From assembly GCA_028066595.1 (NCBI GenBank), contig JALCBJ010000013.1, positions 45,981 through 105,380 of the forward strand: a stretch of 59,400 bases of DNA, given 5' to 3'. Below, one piece after another: positions 1 to 10,979 of this stretch; positions within the stretch are counted from its first letter, which is position 1; the number at the start of each line of letters is the position of its first letter. Below the pieces are notes generated by a model. That model searched no databases and was not told the origin of the DNA. It worked only from the letters and a program-made list of their open reading frames with translations. A program made the translations under genes and the position numbers. Source of the stretch: Thermoanaerobaculia bacterium. GTDB lineage: Bacteria; Acidobacteriota; Thermoanaerobaculia; Multivoradales; J023.

Positions 1-1
1 C

Positions 2-1456
2 GTGGAAGGACGCGACACCTGGGTGATCGACTTCGAGCCCATCGCATCGCCACCGCCCGGCGAAACGGCCTACCAGGGCACCGTGTGGGTGGACCGCGAG
101 ATCTATGTACGCGCCAAGAGCCGGACGCTCCAGATCGGCCTGGAAGACGAAGTTCTGTCGAACGACGAAACGGTTTTCTTCTCGCCTTTGGACGCGGACG
201 GTCAGGCCACGGAATGGCGGCGCGACGCGTTCTTCCTGCCCACTCGGATCCGCGGCCAGCAGGTCTGGTCGGTCTTGAATGCCGCGGTGCAAGTAGAGCG
301 GGAAGCCTTTCTGTCGGATGTCCGGATCAATCCGGCCGACTTCCAGGAACGGGTCGATGAGATCTATGCCTCCGAAGCGACGATCCTGCGCGACACGCAA
401 GCCGGCCTGCGTTACCTGGTCAAGGACGACGACACCGGAGAGCGTGTGGTGAAAGAAGGATTCGACACCCGAAAGCTCTTCCTGGTGGGTGGTGTCTTCT
501 ACGACGAGAGCCAGGACTATCCCTTGCCGCTGGCCGGCATCAACTACCTCGATTTGGACTTCCGCGGCCGCGGCGGCCAGCTCAACGTCTTCTTTGCCGG
601 CGCGTTCCTCGCGGCGAACCTGGCCGAGCCCAGACTCTTCGGCAGTAAATGGGATCTGGGAGCCAATGTGAACGGCTTCTTCGTCGGACTGGGTGACGAG
701 ACCTATCGCGACGGACGTGAGATTCCGGAAGAGGAGGTCGAGCGCAACAACGTAGGTGCCTCGATCTTCGTCGGTCGTCAGATCGGGAACTACACGAAGC
801 TCGACTTCACCCTGGGTGCCGACTGGGTCCAATACGACCGCGCCGACGACACGGCGGAAGACTTCATCCTGCCCGAGGACACCTTGACCACGCGATTCCA
901 GACCGAGCTCACCTATGCGCGTTCGGGTTGGCGATTGCGCGCCAGGGGCGCCGCGTTCCAGCGCCAGGACTGGGAGTTCTGGGGTCGCCCTGGCAACACG
1001 GACTTCGATTCAGAGCAGGACGAGTACGTGCGCTGGGACGTGTCGGTGTCGAAGGTCTTCTGGCTGAAGAATTTCAGGAAGTTCGGCATCGAGGTGGAGC
1101 ACCTCGACGGCTCCGATCTCGATCGCTTCTCGAAATACGACTTCGGATTGTTCGGCGCGGCGGACGTCAGCGGCTATCCGAGCGGCTTGGTTCGAGCCGC
1201 CGAAGCGGACGGCATCCACTTCTCGTATGGTGTCGATTTGGGCAACGTGATCCAAGTCGAACTGGACGCAGATGCCGTCTGGGCGACCGACGAGGCGAGC
1301 GGGCTCGACCGCGAGCTCTTGGCGGGTCTCGGTATCGGCGGAACCACACAAGGTCCCTGGCAGACGTTGATCAACTTCGAGATCGGCTACGCCCTAGCCG
1401 GTCCAGGCGAAGACAGCTTTGCCGCGCGCATCGCCTTCCTGCGGATCTTCAACTGA
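2..1456 (+). CDS. Outer-membrane beta-barrel protein with LolA-like N-terminal region (5' partial)
   Basis: The reading frame is open from the window edge, so the N-terminus is missing; the first GTG is probably not the true start. About the first 140 visible residues look like the lipoprotein-sorting (LolA-like) fold seen in acidobacterial exported proteins, with the phrases GTVWVDREIYVRA and RGQQVWSVLN. From roughly residue 155 the sequence becomes alternating hydrophobic/polar strands rich in Tyr, Trp, Phe and Gly (for example RGGQLNVFFAGAFLAANL and GWRLRARGAAF), ending RIFN, as expected of an outer-membrane barrel. It probably sits in the outer membrane; substrate or function is unknown. 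It reads toward the Ser/Thr kinase, with about 185 bases and a separate promoter candidate between them. Confidence 0.75.
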   Translation: MEGRDTWVIDFEPIASPPPGETAYQGTVWVDREIYVRAKSRTLQIGLEDEVLSNDETVFFSPLDADGQATEWRRDAFFLPTRIRGQQVWSVLNAAVQVEREAFLSDVRINPADFQERVDEIYASEATILRDTQAGLRYLVKDDDTGERVVKEGFDTRKLFLVGGVFYDESQDYPLPLAGINYLDLDFRGRGGQLNVFFAGAFLAANLAEPRLFGSKWDLGANVNGFFVGLGDETYRDGREIPEEEVERNNVGASIFVGRQIGNYTKLDFTLGADWVQYDRADDTAEDFILPEDTLTTRFQTELTYARSGWRLRARGAAFQRQDWEFWGRPGNTDFDSEQDEYVRWDVSVSKVFWLKNFRKFGIEVEHLDGSDLDRFSKYDFGLFGAADVSGYPSGLVRAAEADGIHFSYGVDLGNVIQVELDADAVWATDEASGLDRELLAGLGIGGTTQGPWQTLINFEIGYALAGPGEDSFAARIAFLRIFN

Positions 1457-1570
1457 CCACGGAAGGTTGCCGTGAACATCGGTCGCAACCAAACTGTTCG
1501 AAGTCTTGAACCGTACATCTGAAATATGTCGACTGGTTCGTGCTGCGCCGCGTGTCGGTGCGCGGCTGCA

Positions 1571-1579
1571 TGCTACGAT
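1571..1579 (+). promoter_or_regulatory. Extended -10 promoter candidate for the Ser/Thr kinase
   Basis: TGC followed directly by TACGAT forms an extended -10 element. A start near 1586 would leave a leader of about 55 bases before the ATG at 1642, which is one reason for preferring that start over the upstream in-frame GTG (1540) and ATG (1570). No convincing -35 was seen. Confidence 0.35.
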
Positions 1580-1641
1580 CCCCTGGATTTCAAAGGGCGA
1601 GTGCACGTCCGATTCTGCACGATCGAGGACCGCGAGACCGG

Positions 1642-3264
1642 ATGAGTTCCCCCCAGTCCGGAGCCCGAACAGCTTCTGAAGAGGAAGTCCCGACTTCCGC
1701 AGGAGTTCGTCCATCCGTCTCCCGGCAAGCCGCAGACGAACGGCGGCTTTTTCGCACAGGCGACAAGATCAGCAACCGGTACCGGATCCTGCGCTATATC
1801 GCGCGCGGTGGCATGGGGGAGGTCTACGCTGCCCTGGACGCCGAGTTGGGGCAACCGGTAGCACTCAAGGCGGTTCGGCCGGAAGTAGCCCAGCACTCGC
1901 AGACATTGCGCCGGTTCCGTCGCGAGATCAATCTCTCGCGCAAGGTGACTCATCGAAACGTATGCCGAATCTACGATGTCGGCACGCACCACAGCGAAGA
2001 GCAGGCTCTGTCGATTCGCTACCTCACGATGGAGCTGCTCGAGGGCTCGACCTTGACGCGCTACCTGCGTAAGCGAGGCCGGCTCTCCCCCGATGAGGCA
2101 CTTCCGATCGTCGTACAGATCGCTTCGGGCCTCGGTGCCGCCCACGATGCCGGGGTCGTGCACCGGGACTTCAAGACCTCGAACGTGCTGCTGGCCGAGA
2201 CCACTCGCGGGCTACGGGCCGTGGTGATGGACTTCGGGCTGTCACAGACGTTGAGCGAAGACGGCAAGACGCCTATGGACAGCGACAAGCTCACCAGTAC
2301 CGGCCAGCTGATGGGAACGCTGGCGTATCTGGCGCCGGAACAGCTGGAGGGCAAACCGTCTTCGGCTGCCACCGACGTCTACGCTCTCGGCGTGGTGCTC
2401 TATCAGATGCTCACAGGTCATCTGCCGTTCGACGGTGGATCGCCGTTGATGGTCGCGCTGAAGCGCTTGCACGAGGAGCCTCCCGATCCTCGAAAGTTCG
2501 TGCCGGACTTGGATCCGGCCTGGTGTGAAATTGCGCTTCGTTGCCTCGAGCGTGATGTGGCCAGACGGTTCCAGGACATCGAGGAGTTCCTGTCGGCCCT
2601 CGGTGTCGAGGCCTTGACCGAGTCGTCGACTTCCATCACGCGACCCATCGTCCAGCACCGCCGCGGTTTGGGAACGGATACCCATCAGGTAGTTCCCGCC
2701 GCGAAGGCGGTCCCCGAGCCGGGCGGCTCGGACGAGGTGCCACTGCCGAAGGGCGCGTTGGCATATTGGAAAGCGCTGGCCCTCACCGCTTTCGCTGCCC
2801 TACTGGTGCTGGGTATCGTCCACTTCGCACCGCTGTTGGGGACACCTCCGGAGATTCGCGTCCTGGTGACCGAGCCCACGGTCGTCGGTGACGACTCTGA
2901 CCTTGTCGCGGCGAACCTCGAAGCCGAGGTCCTGAGCAGTCTGGCGGCACTCGAGGGAGTTCAATCCGTGGATTCGTCGGAGGCCAGGGGTGTGCGGGGA
3001 CCGTCGGCGGAGTTGTTGCGACGCGTGGACGCCGACGAGTTGCTGCAGCTCGAGGTCCGCGATGCCGGCAACGAGTGGGGAGTCACGCTCAAACGGATCG
3101 GTCCGGATGGACGGGTTCTCTTCGTCGAGAACTTCCTCGTGCCTCGGAGCGATCCCCATTCGCAGGCAGCGGCTGTCAGGTCGGGCGTGCGGCGGGCGTT
3201 TTCGGAACGCGCTTCGAATGGGGGAACGAGCGATCGGGCAGGTCAGATCTCGTCGCCGTCGTAG
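1642..3264 (+). CDS. Eukaryote-like Ser/Thr protein kinase, membrane anchored
   Basis: The 540-residue protein carries a full Hanks-type kinase domain at about residues 46-320: glycine loop ARGGMGEVY, Lys76 in VALKAV, catalytic loop HRDFKTSN (174-181), MDFG (196-199) and APEQ (231). A Pro-rich linker leads to one membrane helix (about 376-396) and a roughly 140-residue outer domain that resembles the TolB/FlgO-like domain found after such kinases in Acidobacteria. The kinase should face the cytoplasm and the tail the periplasm, suggesting envelope sensing; no ligand can be named. The frame is open upstream to a GTG at 1540, but ATG 1642 begins just before the usual low-complexity N-terminus. 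Its 3' end overlaps the convergent msrP gene by 22 bases. Confidence 0.88.
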   Translation: MSSPQSGARTASEEEVPTSAGVRPSVSRQAADERRLFRTGDKISNRYRILRYIARGGMGEVYAALDAELGQPVALKAVRPEVAQHSQTLRRFRREINLSRKVTHRNVCRIYDVGTHHSEEQALSIRYLTMELLEGSTLTRYLRKRGRLSPDEALPIVVQIASGLGAAHDAGVVHRDFKTSNVLLAETTRGLRAVVMDFGLSQTLSEDGKTPMDSDKLTSTGQLMGTLAYLAPEQLEGKPSSAATDVYALGVVLYQMLTGHLPFDGGSPLMVALKRLHEEPPDPRKFVPDLDPAWCEIALRCLERDVARRFQDIEEFLSALGVEALTESSTSITRPIVQHRRGLGTDTHQVVPAAKAVPEPGGSDEVPLPKGALAYWKALALTAFAALLVLGIVHFAPLLGTPPEIRVLVTEPTVVGDDSDLVAANLEAEVLSSLAALEGVQSVDSSEARGVRGPSAELLRRVDADELLQLEVRDAGNEWGVTLKRIGPDGRVLFVENFLVPRSDPHSQAAAVRSGVRRAFSERASNGGTSDRAGQISSPS

Positions 3265-4238
3265 AGGTGCGCCACCAGATCCCCGTATCCGTTGTAGGGC
3301 TGTGTCTCTCGGGTCGCGCCACTTCCGATGTCTGTCTCGAAGCGCTGCGTCCAGCGCGGATGGGGTTGGCCTGGATCAACGTTCGAGAAGAAACCGTACT
3401 CCTCGGGTTCTGAGTCGTTCCAGAACGTCCCTGGCCGACCTTCGACGACTTCGATCTCGACCAACGACTTCGGACTCTTGAATCCGTACTTCCATGGCGC
3501 CACGATGCGCCACGGGGCGCCGTGTTGCATGGGCAGACCATGACCATAGATGCCAACCGTGAAGAGGGTCAGGTCATGAACCGCTTCGTCGATGCGTAAC
3601 GCCTCGTAGTAGGGCCACTCGTACCAAGTTTGTTTTCGCTGCCCCGGGAGTCCCTGGCGATCCTCGAAGCTGATGAAGCGAATCCATCTGGCCTTGGACA
3701 TCGGCTTGACGACGTCCAGGAGCTTGCGCAGCGGGAAGCCGGTCCAGGGCACTTGCATCGACCACCGTTCGACACATCGGAATCGATAGTGCCGCTCCTC
3801 CAGCGCCTCGCGGAAACTGCCCCGGAAGAGGTCGTCGAGTCCGAAGGTACGGGGTTCGTGTACCAATCCATGCACCCGGAGGGTCCACGGATCGACGGGG
3901 TAGTCGCGCGCTAGCTGCCACACCTTGTCCTTGGCGACCGTGAACTCATAGAAGTTGTTGTGACTCGATGCCGTCAATTCGTCGGTCAGCGTTCGGTCGT
4001 CTCCGAGCTCGTAGATCTCGTTGCGAGGGACCGGGAACCGATCGGCGAACCGCCGGCCGAGTGCCGGGCGTGTCAGGTCGTCGTCGCGGCTGGCCCAAAG
4101 TGACTGCGGGGAGCCGAGGGCGAGTGTTCCCAGGCCGAGAGCCTTGAGCACCTCTCGCCGCTGCAAATAGATGCCCTCGGGCGTCGTGCGTCCGGCGCGT
4201 CTCTCGTTCCAGGCTTTAGGGATGTGGACAAGACCCAT
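3243..4238 (-). CDS. msrP: Protein-methionine-sulfoxide reductase catalytic subunit MsrP (YedY-type molybdoenzyme)
   Basis: A 331-residue oxidoreductase of the sulfite-oxidase fold. A Tat signal (QRREVLKALGLG, about 26-37) directs folded export to the periplasm. RFRCVERWSM contains the molybdenum-ligand Cys (about 155). NNFYEF, PWKYGFK, EYGFFSNV and HPRW match E. coli YedY throughout. The family reduces methionine sulfoxide in periplasmic proteins using electrons from the heme membrane protein MsrQ. No msrQ-like gene lies next to it, which is unusual, so the electron donor is unknown. An ATG 11 codons further upstream (4271) is possible, but the start at 4238 gives the more normal Tat n-region. 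It overlaps the kinase 3' end convergently. Confidence 0.9.
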   Translation of the reverse strand: MGLVHIPKAWNERRAGRTTPEGIYLQRREVLKALGLGTLALGSPQSLWASRDDDLTRPALGRRFADRFPVPRNEIYELGDDRTLTDELTASSHNNFYEFTVAKDKVWQLARDYPVDPWTLRVHGLVHEPRTFGLDDLFRGSFREALEERHYRFRCVERWSMQVPWTGFPLRKLLDVVKPMSKARWIRFISFEDRQGLPGQRKQTWYEWPYYEALRIDEAVHDLTLFTVGIYGHGLPMQHGAPWRIVAPWKYGFKSPKSLVEIEVVEGRPGTFWNDSEPEEYGFFSNVDPGQPHPRWTQRFETDIGSGATRETQPYNGYGDLVAHLYDGDEI

Positions 4239-4364
4239 GGCGTACTCGACCTGCAGTCTACAGGTTGCCATCTGGTACGCAGACGGAAAGCGCGGAGATC
4301 TATGGCGTCCTGGCGCTTCTCGCGATGCAGCGCAGGAGCGCTTGCGGTGGGTGTCCGACCGCGC

Positions 4365-5366
4365 TCAGTTCTTCCCCAAGTTTTCGACCCACCCAGTGGC
4401 CGGGCCATGCATGATGCCCTCGTCGCTGTGGGAGAACCAGCTCGAGAACTCTCTTTCTACTTCCACAGCCAGATTCGCCGGCGGCCGGTCCCCTAGTGCC
4501 GAGAGAACATGGGCGAGAATCCGCCGGTACTGCGCCAACTCAGCGACCGTAGACCAGCTCCCTGGAGGGCTGTGGCCTCCGACGATCCTCACATCGTCGG
4601 GCAGCAAGTCGAGTAACTGATCGACGGCTCGGAGCAAGCCTGCCGCATCGCCGCCGTTGATCCAGGAGGCTGAGGAGTGGCTGCCGTGGCCATGGAAGAG
4701 ATCTCCGACGTGGGCCACTTTGGAGCCGACGAACCACACCGCGACATCGGATTCGGTATGCGCTGGCCCGAGAGCGAGGACGCGTATCGTTTCGTCATTG
4801 AATGCGATCTCATACTCGTCGGCTACCTCCAGACTCGGCCGGGCCTCTGTCGGATAGGGCGGGGTCGGCGGCAGGAATCCCGCCGGGCGAAGCGACCGAG
4901 CCATCCATGCCGCCGTCGACGAATGTCCGATGATCGTCGCGCCGCGTTGGGCGAAGAAGGCGTTGCCGCCGATGTGATCCGGGTGGGGATGGGTGGTGAC
5001 GAGGAATCGGATCGGCAGATCGCCTGCGAGTTGCTCCAACTGCACCAGGGCCTTCCGAGCCAGCTCCTCGCTGGCGAACCCGTCGACCAGGAAGACACCG
5101 TCCGGTCCGAGGGATGCAACGACGGCCCCACCCGCCTGACGTCCTCGGAACAGTGCGTCGAGTCGGTGCACCGGGCCGCCGAGATGTAGGCTCTCGACGA
5201 CTGCCGACTTCGTCATGTGATCCTGCAGTGCTCTGGCCAACGTCCAGAACGACAGCCAGCCGACGCCGGCGACGACGAGCACTGCTGGAACCAGGAGCCG
5301 GATCAACCGGAACACGCAGCCTTTGTTGCTAACGGCTTCATGAGATCTTCCTTCCTCGATTGCCAT
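4365..5366 (-). CDS. Membrane-anchored metallo-beta-lactamase-fold hydrolase
   Basis: A 333-residue protein with one N-terminal membrane helix (about 22-44) and an MBL domain. The metal motif THPHPDHIGG lies at about 125-134; later ligands are seen as PAHTESD, GDLFHGHG and GGHSPPG. The family hydrolyses thioester, ester or lactam bonds with a di-zinc centre; subclass B1-like enzymes and quinoprotein-relay proteins share this arrangement, and no substrate can be assigned. The start at 5366 is chosen because GGAGGGCAGG precedes the ATG; the frame extends upstream to 5537 without a credible site. It is divergent from the histidine kinase, with about 230 bases between them. Confidence 0.82.
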   Translation of the reverse strand: MAIEEGRSHEAVSNKGCVFRLIRLLVPAVLVVAGVGWLSFWTLARALQDHMTKSAVVESLHLGGPVHRLDALFRGRQAGGAVVASLGPDGVFLVDGFASEELARKALVQLEQLAGDLPIRFLVTTHPHPDHIGGNAFFAQRGATIIGHSSTAAWMARSLRPAGFLPPTPPYPTEARPSLEVADEYEIAFNDETIRVLALGPAHTESDVAVWFVGSKVAHVGDLFHGHGSHSSASWINGGDAAGLLRAVDQLLDLLPDDVRIVGGHSPPGSWSTVAELAQYRRILAHVLSALGDRPPANLAVEVEREFSSWFSHSDEGIMHGPATGWVENLGKN

Positions 5367-5595
5367 CCTGCCCTCCGTTCGTTTACGTTGGTCGATCGAT
5401 CTGTAGCCTCGGCGGTGGCGAGCCGTCGCGTCGGCTCGCAGCCACCGACGGCGCCCCGCAACGTCGGTTCGAAGAAACGATGGCAGCGATGTTGAACAGA
5501 GTCGCGGCGATCGTGTTCGAGCGGTCCTACCGCGCAACCGAGCGGCCCGATTCGGCCAGGAATGGTCCGGTCTACCGCGTTGATACAGTGCCGGG

Positions 5596-6723
5596 ATGCG
5601 TAGGTCGGCGGTGTATTGGCTCGTTCAGATTGCAGGTTGGGGCGGAGTAGCGGCGGCCGATTTCTTCTTCCGCCTGCTGGTGGCCGAGGCGAGCCTCGGG
5701 TCGCTGGTGGCCAGCCTGGCGGTCTGTAGTACCGGACTCGCCGCGAGCCACGGAGTGCGCCGCTGGATCCACTCTCACGACTGGCTCTCGTTGTCTCTGT
5801 GGTCTCTCGTCCCGCGCATCGCCCTCGCGTCCTTCGGTGTCGGGTCCTGCCTGGCGTTGGTAGGAGTTTTGGTGGCCGACTCGTTTCGTGGCTTTGACAC
5901 TCGCGCGACACCCCACGCCTATCTTTGGCTCACCCTCGTCGGAACCGGGATCGGACTCGCCTGGATCGCTCTCTACCTGGCGTTTCAAGGGCGGGAGCGG
6001 TCGCAGCTCGAGACGCGCCGACGTCTCGAGCTCGATCTGGCCGCCCGTCTCGGTGAGCTGGCCGCCCTTCAAGGGCAGCTCGATCCCCATTTCCTCTACA
6101 ACTGCTTGAACAGCATCCGTGCCCTGATCACCGAAGATGCCGATCGGGCCCGTACTGCCGTGACTCTGTTGGCATCTCACCTGCGCGGCGCCAGTGAATT
6201 TGCCAGCCGGGCGATCGTCTCCTTCGAAGAGGAACTGCGTTGCGTCCACCACTATCTGGACCTCGAGTCGATCCGGTACGAAGATCGACTCCACACCGAC
6301 TTCGACATCGCTGGAGAGGTGACGGGGTTCTCGGTGCCCGCACGATCGCTCCAGCAGTTGGTGGAGAACGGCATAAAGCACGGCATCGCACGCCACCGAG
6401 AGGGAGGCGCTCTCAGAATCCGGGCGTGGGTGGCCGATTCCGAGCGCTGGTCGCTGGAAGTACGGAGTCCGGGCCCCTGGAAGCGGGACGACGAGCACGG
6501 AGGGCTTGGAGTTCCGAATCTCCGGCAGCGCCTCCACATCCTCTACGGCGATGCGGCGAGATTGCTCTTCACCCAGGACGGAGGCGAGGTGGTGGCAGAG
6601 CTGTCGTTACCTATCTCCGGTCCGAACATCCGAACAGGTTCCGAGCAGTGGGCTGGTGCTGACGGAGAGACCCCTGGAGCTCATCCGGCCGAAACCGAGA
6701 TGTCCACGAGTGTGGCTGCCTGA
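5596..6723 (+). CDS. LytS/YehU-type sensor histidine kinase
   Basis: A 375-residue sensor with about four N-terminal membrane segments (residues 5-130), a short coiled linker, and a His_kinase region. The phosphoacceptor motif is QLDPHFLYNCLNS (His165), typical of the LytS/YpdA group. The ATP-binding N box is LVENGIKHG (about 259-267) and the G box GGLGVPNLRQRL (about 316). No periplasmic sensor domain of any size is present, so it probably senses within the membrane. Its 3' end overlaps the response regulator by 14 bases, so the two are co-transcribed and probably translationally coupled. The last 30 residues are low complexity. Confidence 0.9.
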   Translation: MRRSAVYWLVQIAGWGGVAAADFFFRLLVAEASLGSLVASLAVCSTGLAASHGVRRWIHSHDWLSLSLWSLVPRIALASFGVGSCLALVGVLVADSFRGFDTRATPHAYLWLTLVGTGIGLAWIALYLAFQGRERSQLETRRRLELDLAARLGELAALQGQLDPHFLYNCLNSIRALITEDADRARTAVTLLASHLRGASEFASRAIVSFEEELRCVHHYLDLESIRYEDRLHTDFDIAGEVTGFSVPARSLQQLVENGIKHGIARHREGGALRIRAWVADSERWSLEVRSPGPWKRDDEHGGLGVPNLRQRLHILYGDAARLLFTQDGGEVVAELSLPISGPNIRTGSEQWAGADGETPGAHPAETEMSTSVAA

Positions 6724-7456
6724 AAGTACCCGCACGCTGATCGTCGACGATGAGCGTCTAGCGCGACTGGAGTTGCGCCGATTGCTCGCCGAGCATCCGG
6801 GCTTCGATGTCGTCGGAGAGGCTGGTAGCTGTGCCGAGGCGAGGCAGGAGGTTGCACTCCGAAAGCCGAACCTACTCTTGCTGGACATTCAACTGCCTGA
6901 CGGCGACGGCTTCGGGCTGCTGCGTACGCTCGAGGCGGCACCTCCGGTGATCTTCACCACGGCCTACGAGACCTTCGCAGTCGAGGCCTTCGAGGTAAAT
7001 GCGATCGACTACCTGCTCAAGCCTGTCGAGTCGTCGCGCCTTGCGCAGGCGTTGCGCCGGCTGGCACACCGATCCGACGCCGAAACCGCGAGCGAGGCTC
7101 GACAGGGAGCTCTGGGCCCGTCCGACCGTGTGCTCGTGCGCGACCGGGACCGCTGCCGACTGGTCACGGTTTCGGAGATCCTCCTGCTCGAAGCCGCGGG
7201 CAGCCGCACACGTATCGTCGTTCGCGGTCCGAGCGACGCTCGTCTGACCGCCCCACGCTCGTTGAGCGCCGTGGAGGAGCGGCTCGATCCCGATCTATTC
7301 GTGCGCGCCAACCGCCGCCAGGTGATCAACATCCGCTGGATTCGCGAGCTGGACGACGACCCCGACGGACCGCTGACCGCACGCCTCGAAGGTGGGGCGT
7401 TGGTGCGCCTGTCCCGTCGTAGGGCGCGAGAGTTTCGCCGGCGCATGGAGCTGTGA
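6710..7456 (+). CDS. LytR/AlgR-type response regulator (receiver plus LytTR)
   Basis: A 248-residue regulator. The receiver domain (about 8-125) has Asp13/Asp14 in LIVDDE, phosphoacceptor Asp59 in LLLLDIQLPDGDGFG, Thr in FTTAYE and Lys in LLKPVE. The LytTR DNA-binding domain (about 145-245) has VRDRDRCRLV, LLEAAGSRTRI and FVRANRRQVIN. GTG at 6710 is preferred as start because the receiver fold begins at once after it and it overlaps the kinase stop; the frame itself extends back to 6506 inside the kinase gene. It should bind promoter DNA as a dimer when phosphorylated; targets are unknown. It converges on glmS with three bases between the stops. Confidence 0.88.
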   Translation: MWLPESTRTLIVDDERLARLELRRLLAEHPGFDVVGEAGSCAEARQEVALRKPNLLLLDIQLPDGDGFGLLRTLEAAPPVIFTTAYETFAVEAFEVNAIDYLLKPVESSRLAQALRRLAHRSDAETASEARQGALGPSDRVLVRDRDRCRLVTVSEILLLEAAGSRTRIVVRGPSDARLTAPRSLSAVEERLDPDLFVRANRRQVINIRWIRELDDDPDGPLTARLEGGALVRLSRRRAREFRRRMEL

Positions 7457-7459
7457 CGT

Positions 7460-9301
<1,842 letters not shown>

Positions 9302-9373
9302 AGATGTTTCTCCGGCCCGGGTAGTCGTTTCCGCGGCGTGGGTCACAGACGTTCGTCTCGAGACGACCGGTCG

Positions 9374-10795
9374 TCAGCCGTCCTTCTCTCCCCGCGCCTT
9401 GCGTTCTGTCCAATCCGGGATGATCCTCTGCCGTGCCCGGCCGACCGCCAGGGCGTCGTCCGGCACGTCTTGGGTGATGGTAGACCCGGCGCCGGTGGTA
9501 GCCCGCTCGCCCACCCGCACCGGTGCTATCAGCATGGTGTCGGAGCCGATGAACGCGCCCGCGCCGATCTCCGTTCGATTCTTGTTCTTGCCGTCGTAGT
9601 TGCAGGTGATGGTGCCGGCGCCGATGTTGGCGCCGTCGCCCACCTCGGAGTCGCCGAGGTAGGTCAGGTGGCTCGCCTTGGCGCCGCGACCAAGAATGGT
9701 CTTCTTCAGCTCGACAAAGTTGCCCACCCGCGACCCCTCGAGCAAGACCGATGCCGGGCGCACCCGACCGAACGGTCCAACTGCGACATCGCTCCTTACC
9801 TCGCAGCTTTCCAGCACGCTATAAGGCAGAATCTCCACGTCGTCGGCCAACCTCACGTCTCGGAGCCAGGCGCCCTGGTGCAGGATGCATCCCGAACCCA
9901 CCGTAGTGTGTCCAAGAAGAGACACTCCCGGGTGGAGAATCGTGTCGGTGCCGACACGAGCCGTCGGCTCGACCGTGGTTCGATCCGGGTCGAGAATGGT
10001 GACGCCGTCAGCCATCAGCTGGTCGAGATGCCGGCGCACCAGACGCTGGTGCACCCGCGTCTGATCATGTCGATCATTGACTCCCAGCGCTTCCGACGGA
10101 TCCTCCAGCTCCACCAATGCGATGGTCCTTCCGTCGGCAGCGGCGAGACCCAATGCGTCGGTGAGGTAGATCTCACCTTGGGCATTAGCGGTACCTACAC
10201 GACGCAAGTCGTCGAACACGCCCGCTGGCAACGCGTAGAGGCCGGCATTGATGCGGTGCACCGCCAACTCAGCAGGTGACGCGTCACGCGCCTCCACGAT
10301 CCGCTCCAGACGGTCCGCGTCGTCACCGCGGGCCAACACGCGTCCGAGCGAGCCGGGCTCCTCCAACGTCGCGGTGGCCATGGCGCCCCAGCCCTCTGCC
10401 GCCGCGTCGGCCAGCCGACGCAGGGTGGCGGGCCTTACCAACGGCACGTCCCCGGACAGCACGAGAATCGTCGCCTTCGGGTCCACGTGGGACTCCGCCT
10501 GGGCTAGTGCGTGTCCGGTGCCCAACTGTTCCAGTTGCTCCACGAAGGCTACGGGCGGATCGCCTTCGTCTCGCATCGCCTCCACCACCTGTCGGACTTC
10601 GTCGGCTCGATGACCCACCACCACGAAGATCGACGTGCAACCTGCGTCACCAGCGGCATCAAGCACCCAGGAGAGCATGGGGCGCCCTCCCACCGCGTGG
10701 AGCGGCTTGGGCCGTGAGGAGCGCATCCGCGTTCCTTGGCCGGCAGCCAGGACGACGGCAACGGTCTGGGGATTGGATGAACCTTGTTTCGGCAT
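9374..10795 (-). CDS. glmU: Bifunctional GlmU: GlcNAc-1-P uridyltransferase / GlcN-1-P acetyltransferase
   Basis: A 473-residue cytosolic enzyme that acetylates glucosamine-1-phosphate and then couples it to UTP, giving UDP-GlcNAc for peptidoglycan and LPS. The N-terminal nucleotidyltransferase begins VAVVLAAGQGTRMRSSRPKP, with EQLGTGHA and SGDVPL further on. The C-terminal left-handed beta-helix (about 255-455) shows hexapeptide repeats and the acetyltransferase signature YLGDSEVGDGANIGAGTITC followed by NYDGKNK. The length matches the family. It is the first gene of the minus-strand glmU-glmS pair and diverges from the ArsR gene, from which it is separated by 184 bases with promoters on both strands. 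Confidence 0.97.
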   Translation of the reverse strand: MPKQGSSNPQTVAVVLAAGQGTRMRSSRPKPLHAVGGRPMLSWVLDAAGDAGCTSIFVVVGHRADEVRQVVEAMRDEGDPPVAFVEQLEQLGTGHALAQAESHVDPKATILVLSGDVPLVRPATLRRLADAAAEGWGAMATATLEEPGSLGRVLARGDDADRLERIVEARDASPAELAVHRINAGLYALPAGVFDDLRRVGTANAQGEIYLTDALGLAAADGRTIALVELEDPSEALGVNDRHDQTRVHQRLVRRHLDQLMADGVTILDPDRTTVEPTARVGTDTILHPGVSLLGHTTVGSGCILHQGAWLRDVRLADDVEILPYSVLESCEVRSDVAVGPFGRVRPASVLLEGSRVGNFVELKKTILGRGAKASHLTYLGDSEVGDGANIGAGTITCNYDGKNKNRTEIGAGAFIGSDTMLIAPVRVGERATTGAGSTITQDVPDDALAVGRARQRIIPDWTERKARGEKDG

Positions 10796-10896
10796 GGAGT
10801 GGGCTCCGTTTCGGCATCGAGGGCGCGACGGGGAAAGAGGCCGAGGGAGTCGTGCGGCGGCTCGCCACGAGCGGCGACCGCAAAGGGATGGCGCGT

Positions 10897-10924
10897 ATTG
10901 TAGCGGGCGGCCGCCGTCTGTCAG
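10897..10924 (-). promoter_or_regulatory. Sigma-70-like promoter candidate for glmU-glmS
   Basis: On the minus strand CTGACA (10924-10919) and TACAAT (10902-10897) are separated by 16 bases, about 100 bases upstream of the glmU ATG. Both hexamers are close to consensus. It lies outside the ArsR-side inverted repeats. Confidence 0.5.
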
Positions 10925-10940
10925 GGTGGCGTACGTACGT

Positions 10941-10979
10941 CAAGACAGTTTTTTATGTCTTGACAGACTATACTGTCTT
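10941..10979 (+). promoter_or_regulatory. Nested inverted repeats and -10 element upstream of the ArsR gene
   Basis: CAAGACA (10941-10947) is mirrored by TGTCTTG (10956-10962), and GACAG (10962-10966) by CTGTC (10973-10977). AAGACAG at 10942 also pairs with CTGTCTT at 10973. The -10-like TATACT lies at 10969-10974, between the arms of the second repeat, five bases before the ATG at 10980. The arrangement suggests an autoregulatory operator overlapping a promoter for a leaderless transcript. Confidence 0.55.

Noticed and set aside
5572..6537. 321-codon minus-strand open frame
   Set aside because: Exactly antisense to the histidine kinase, whose motifs are intact; no family resemblance.
9302..9373. 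glmS ribozyme between glmU and glmS
   Set aside because: Only 72 bases are available, too short for the ribozyme, and the core motifs are not seen.
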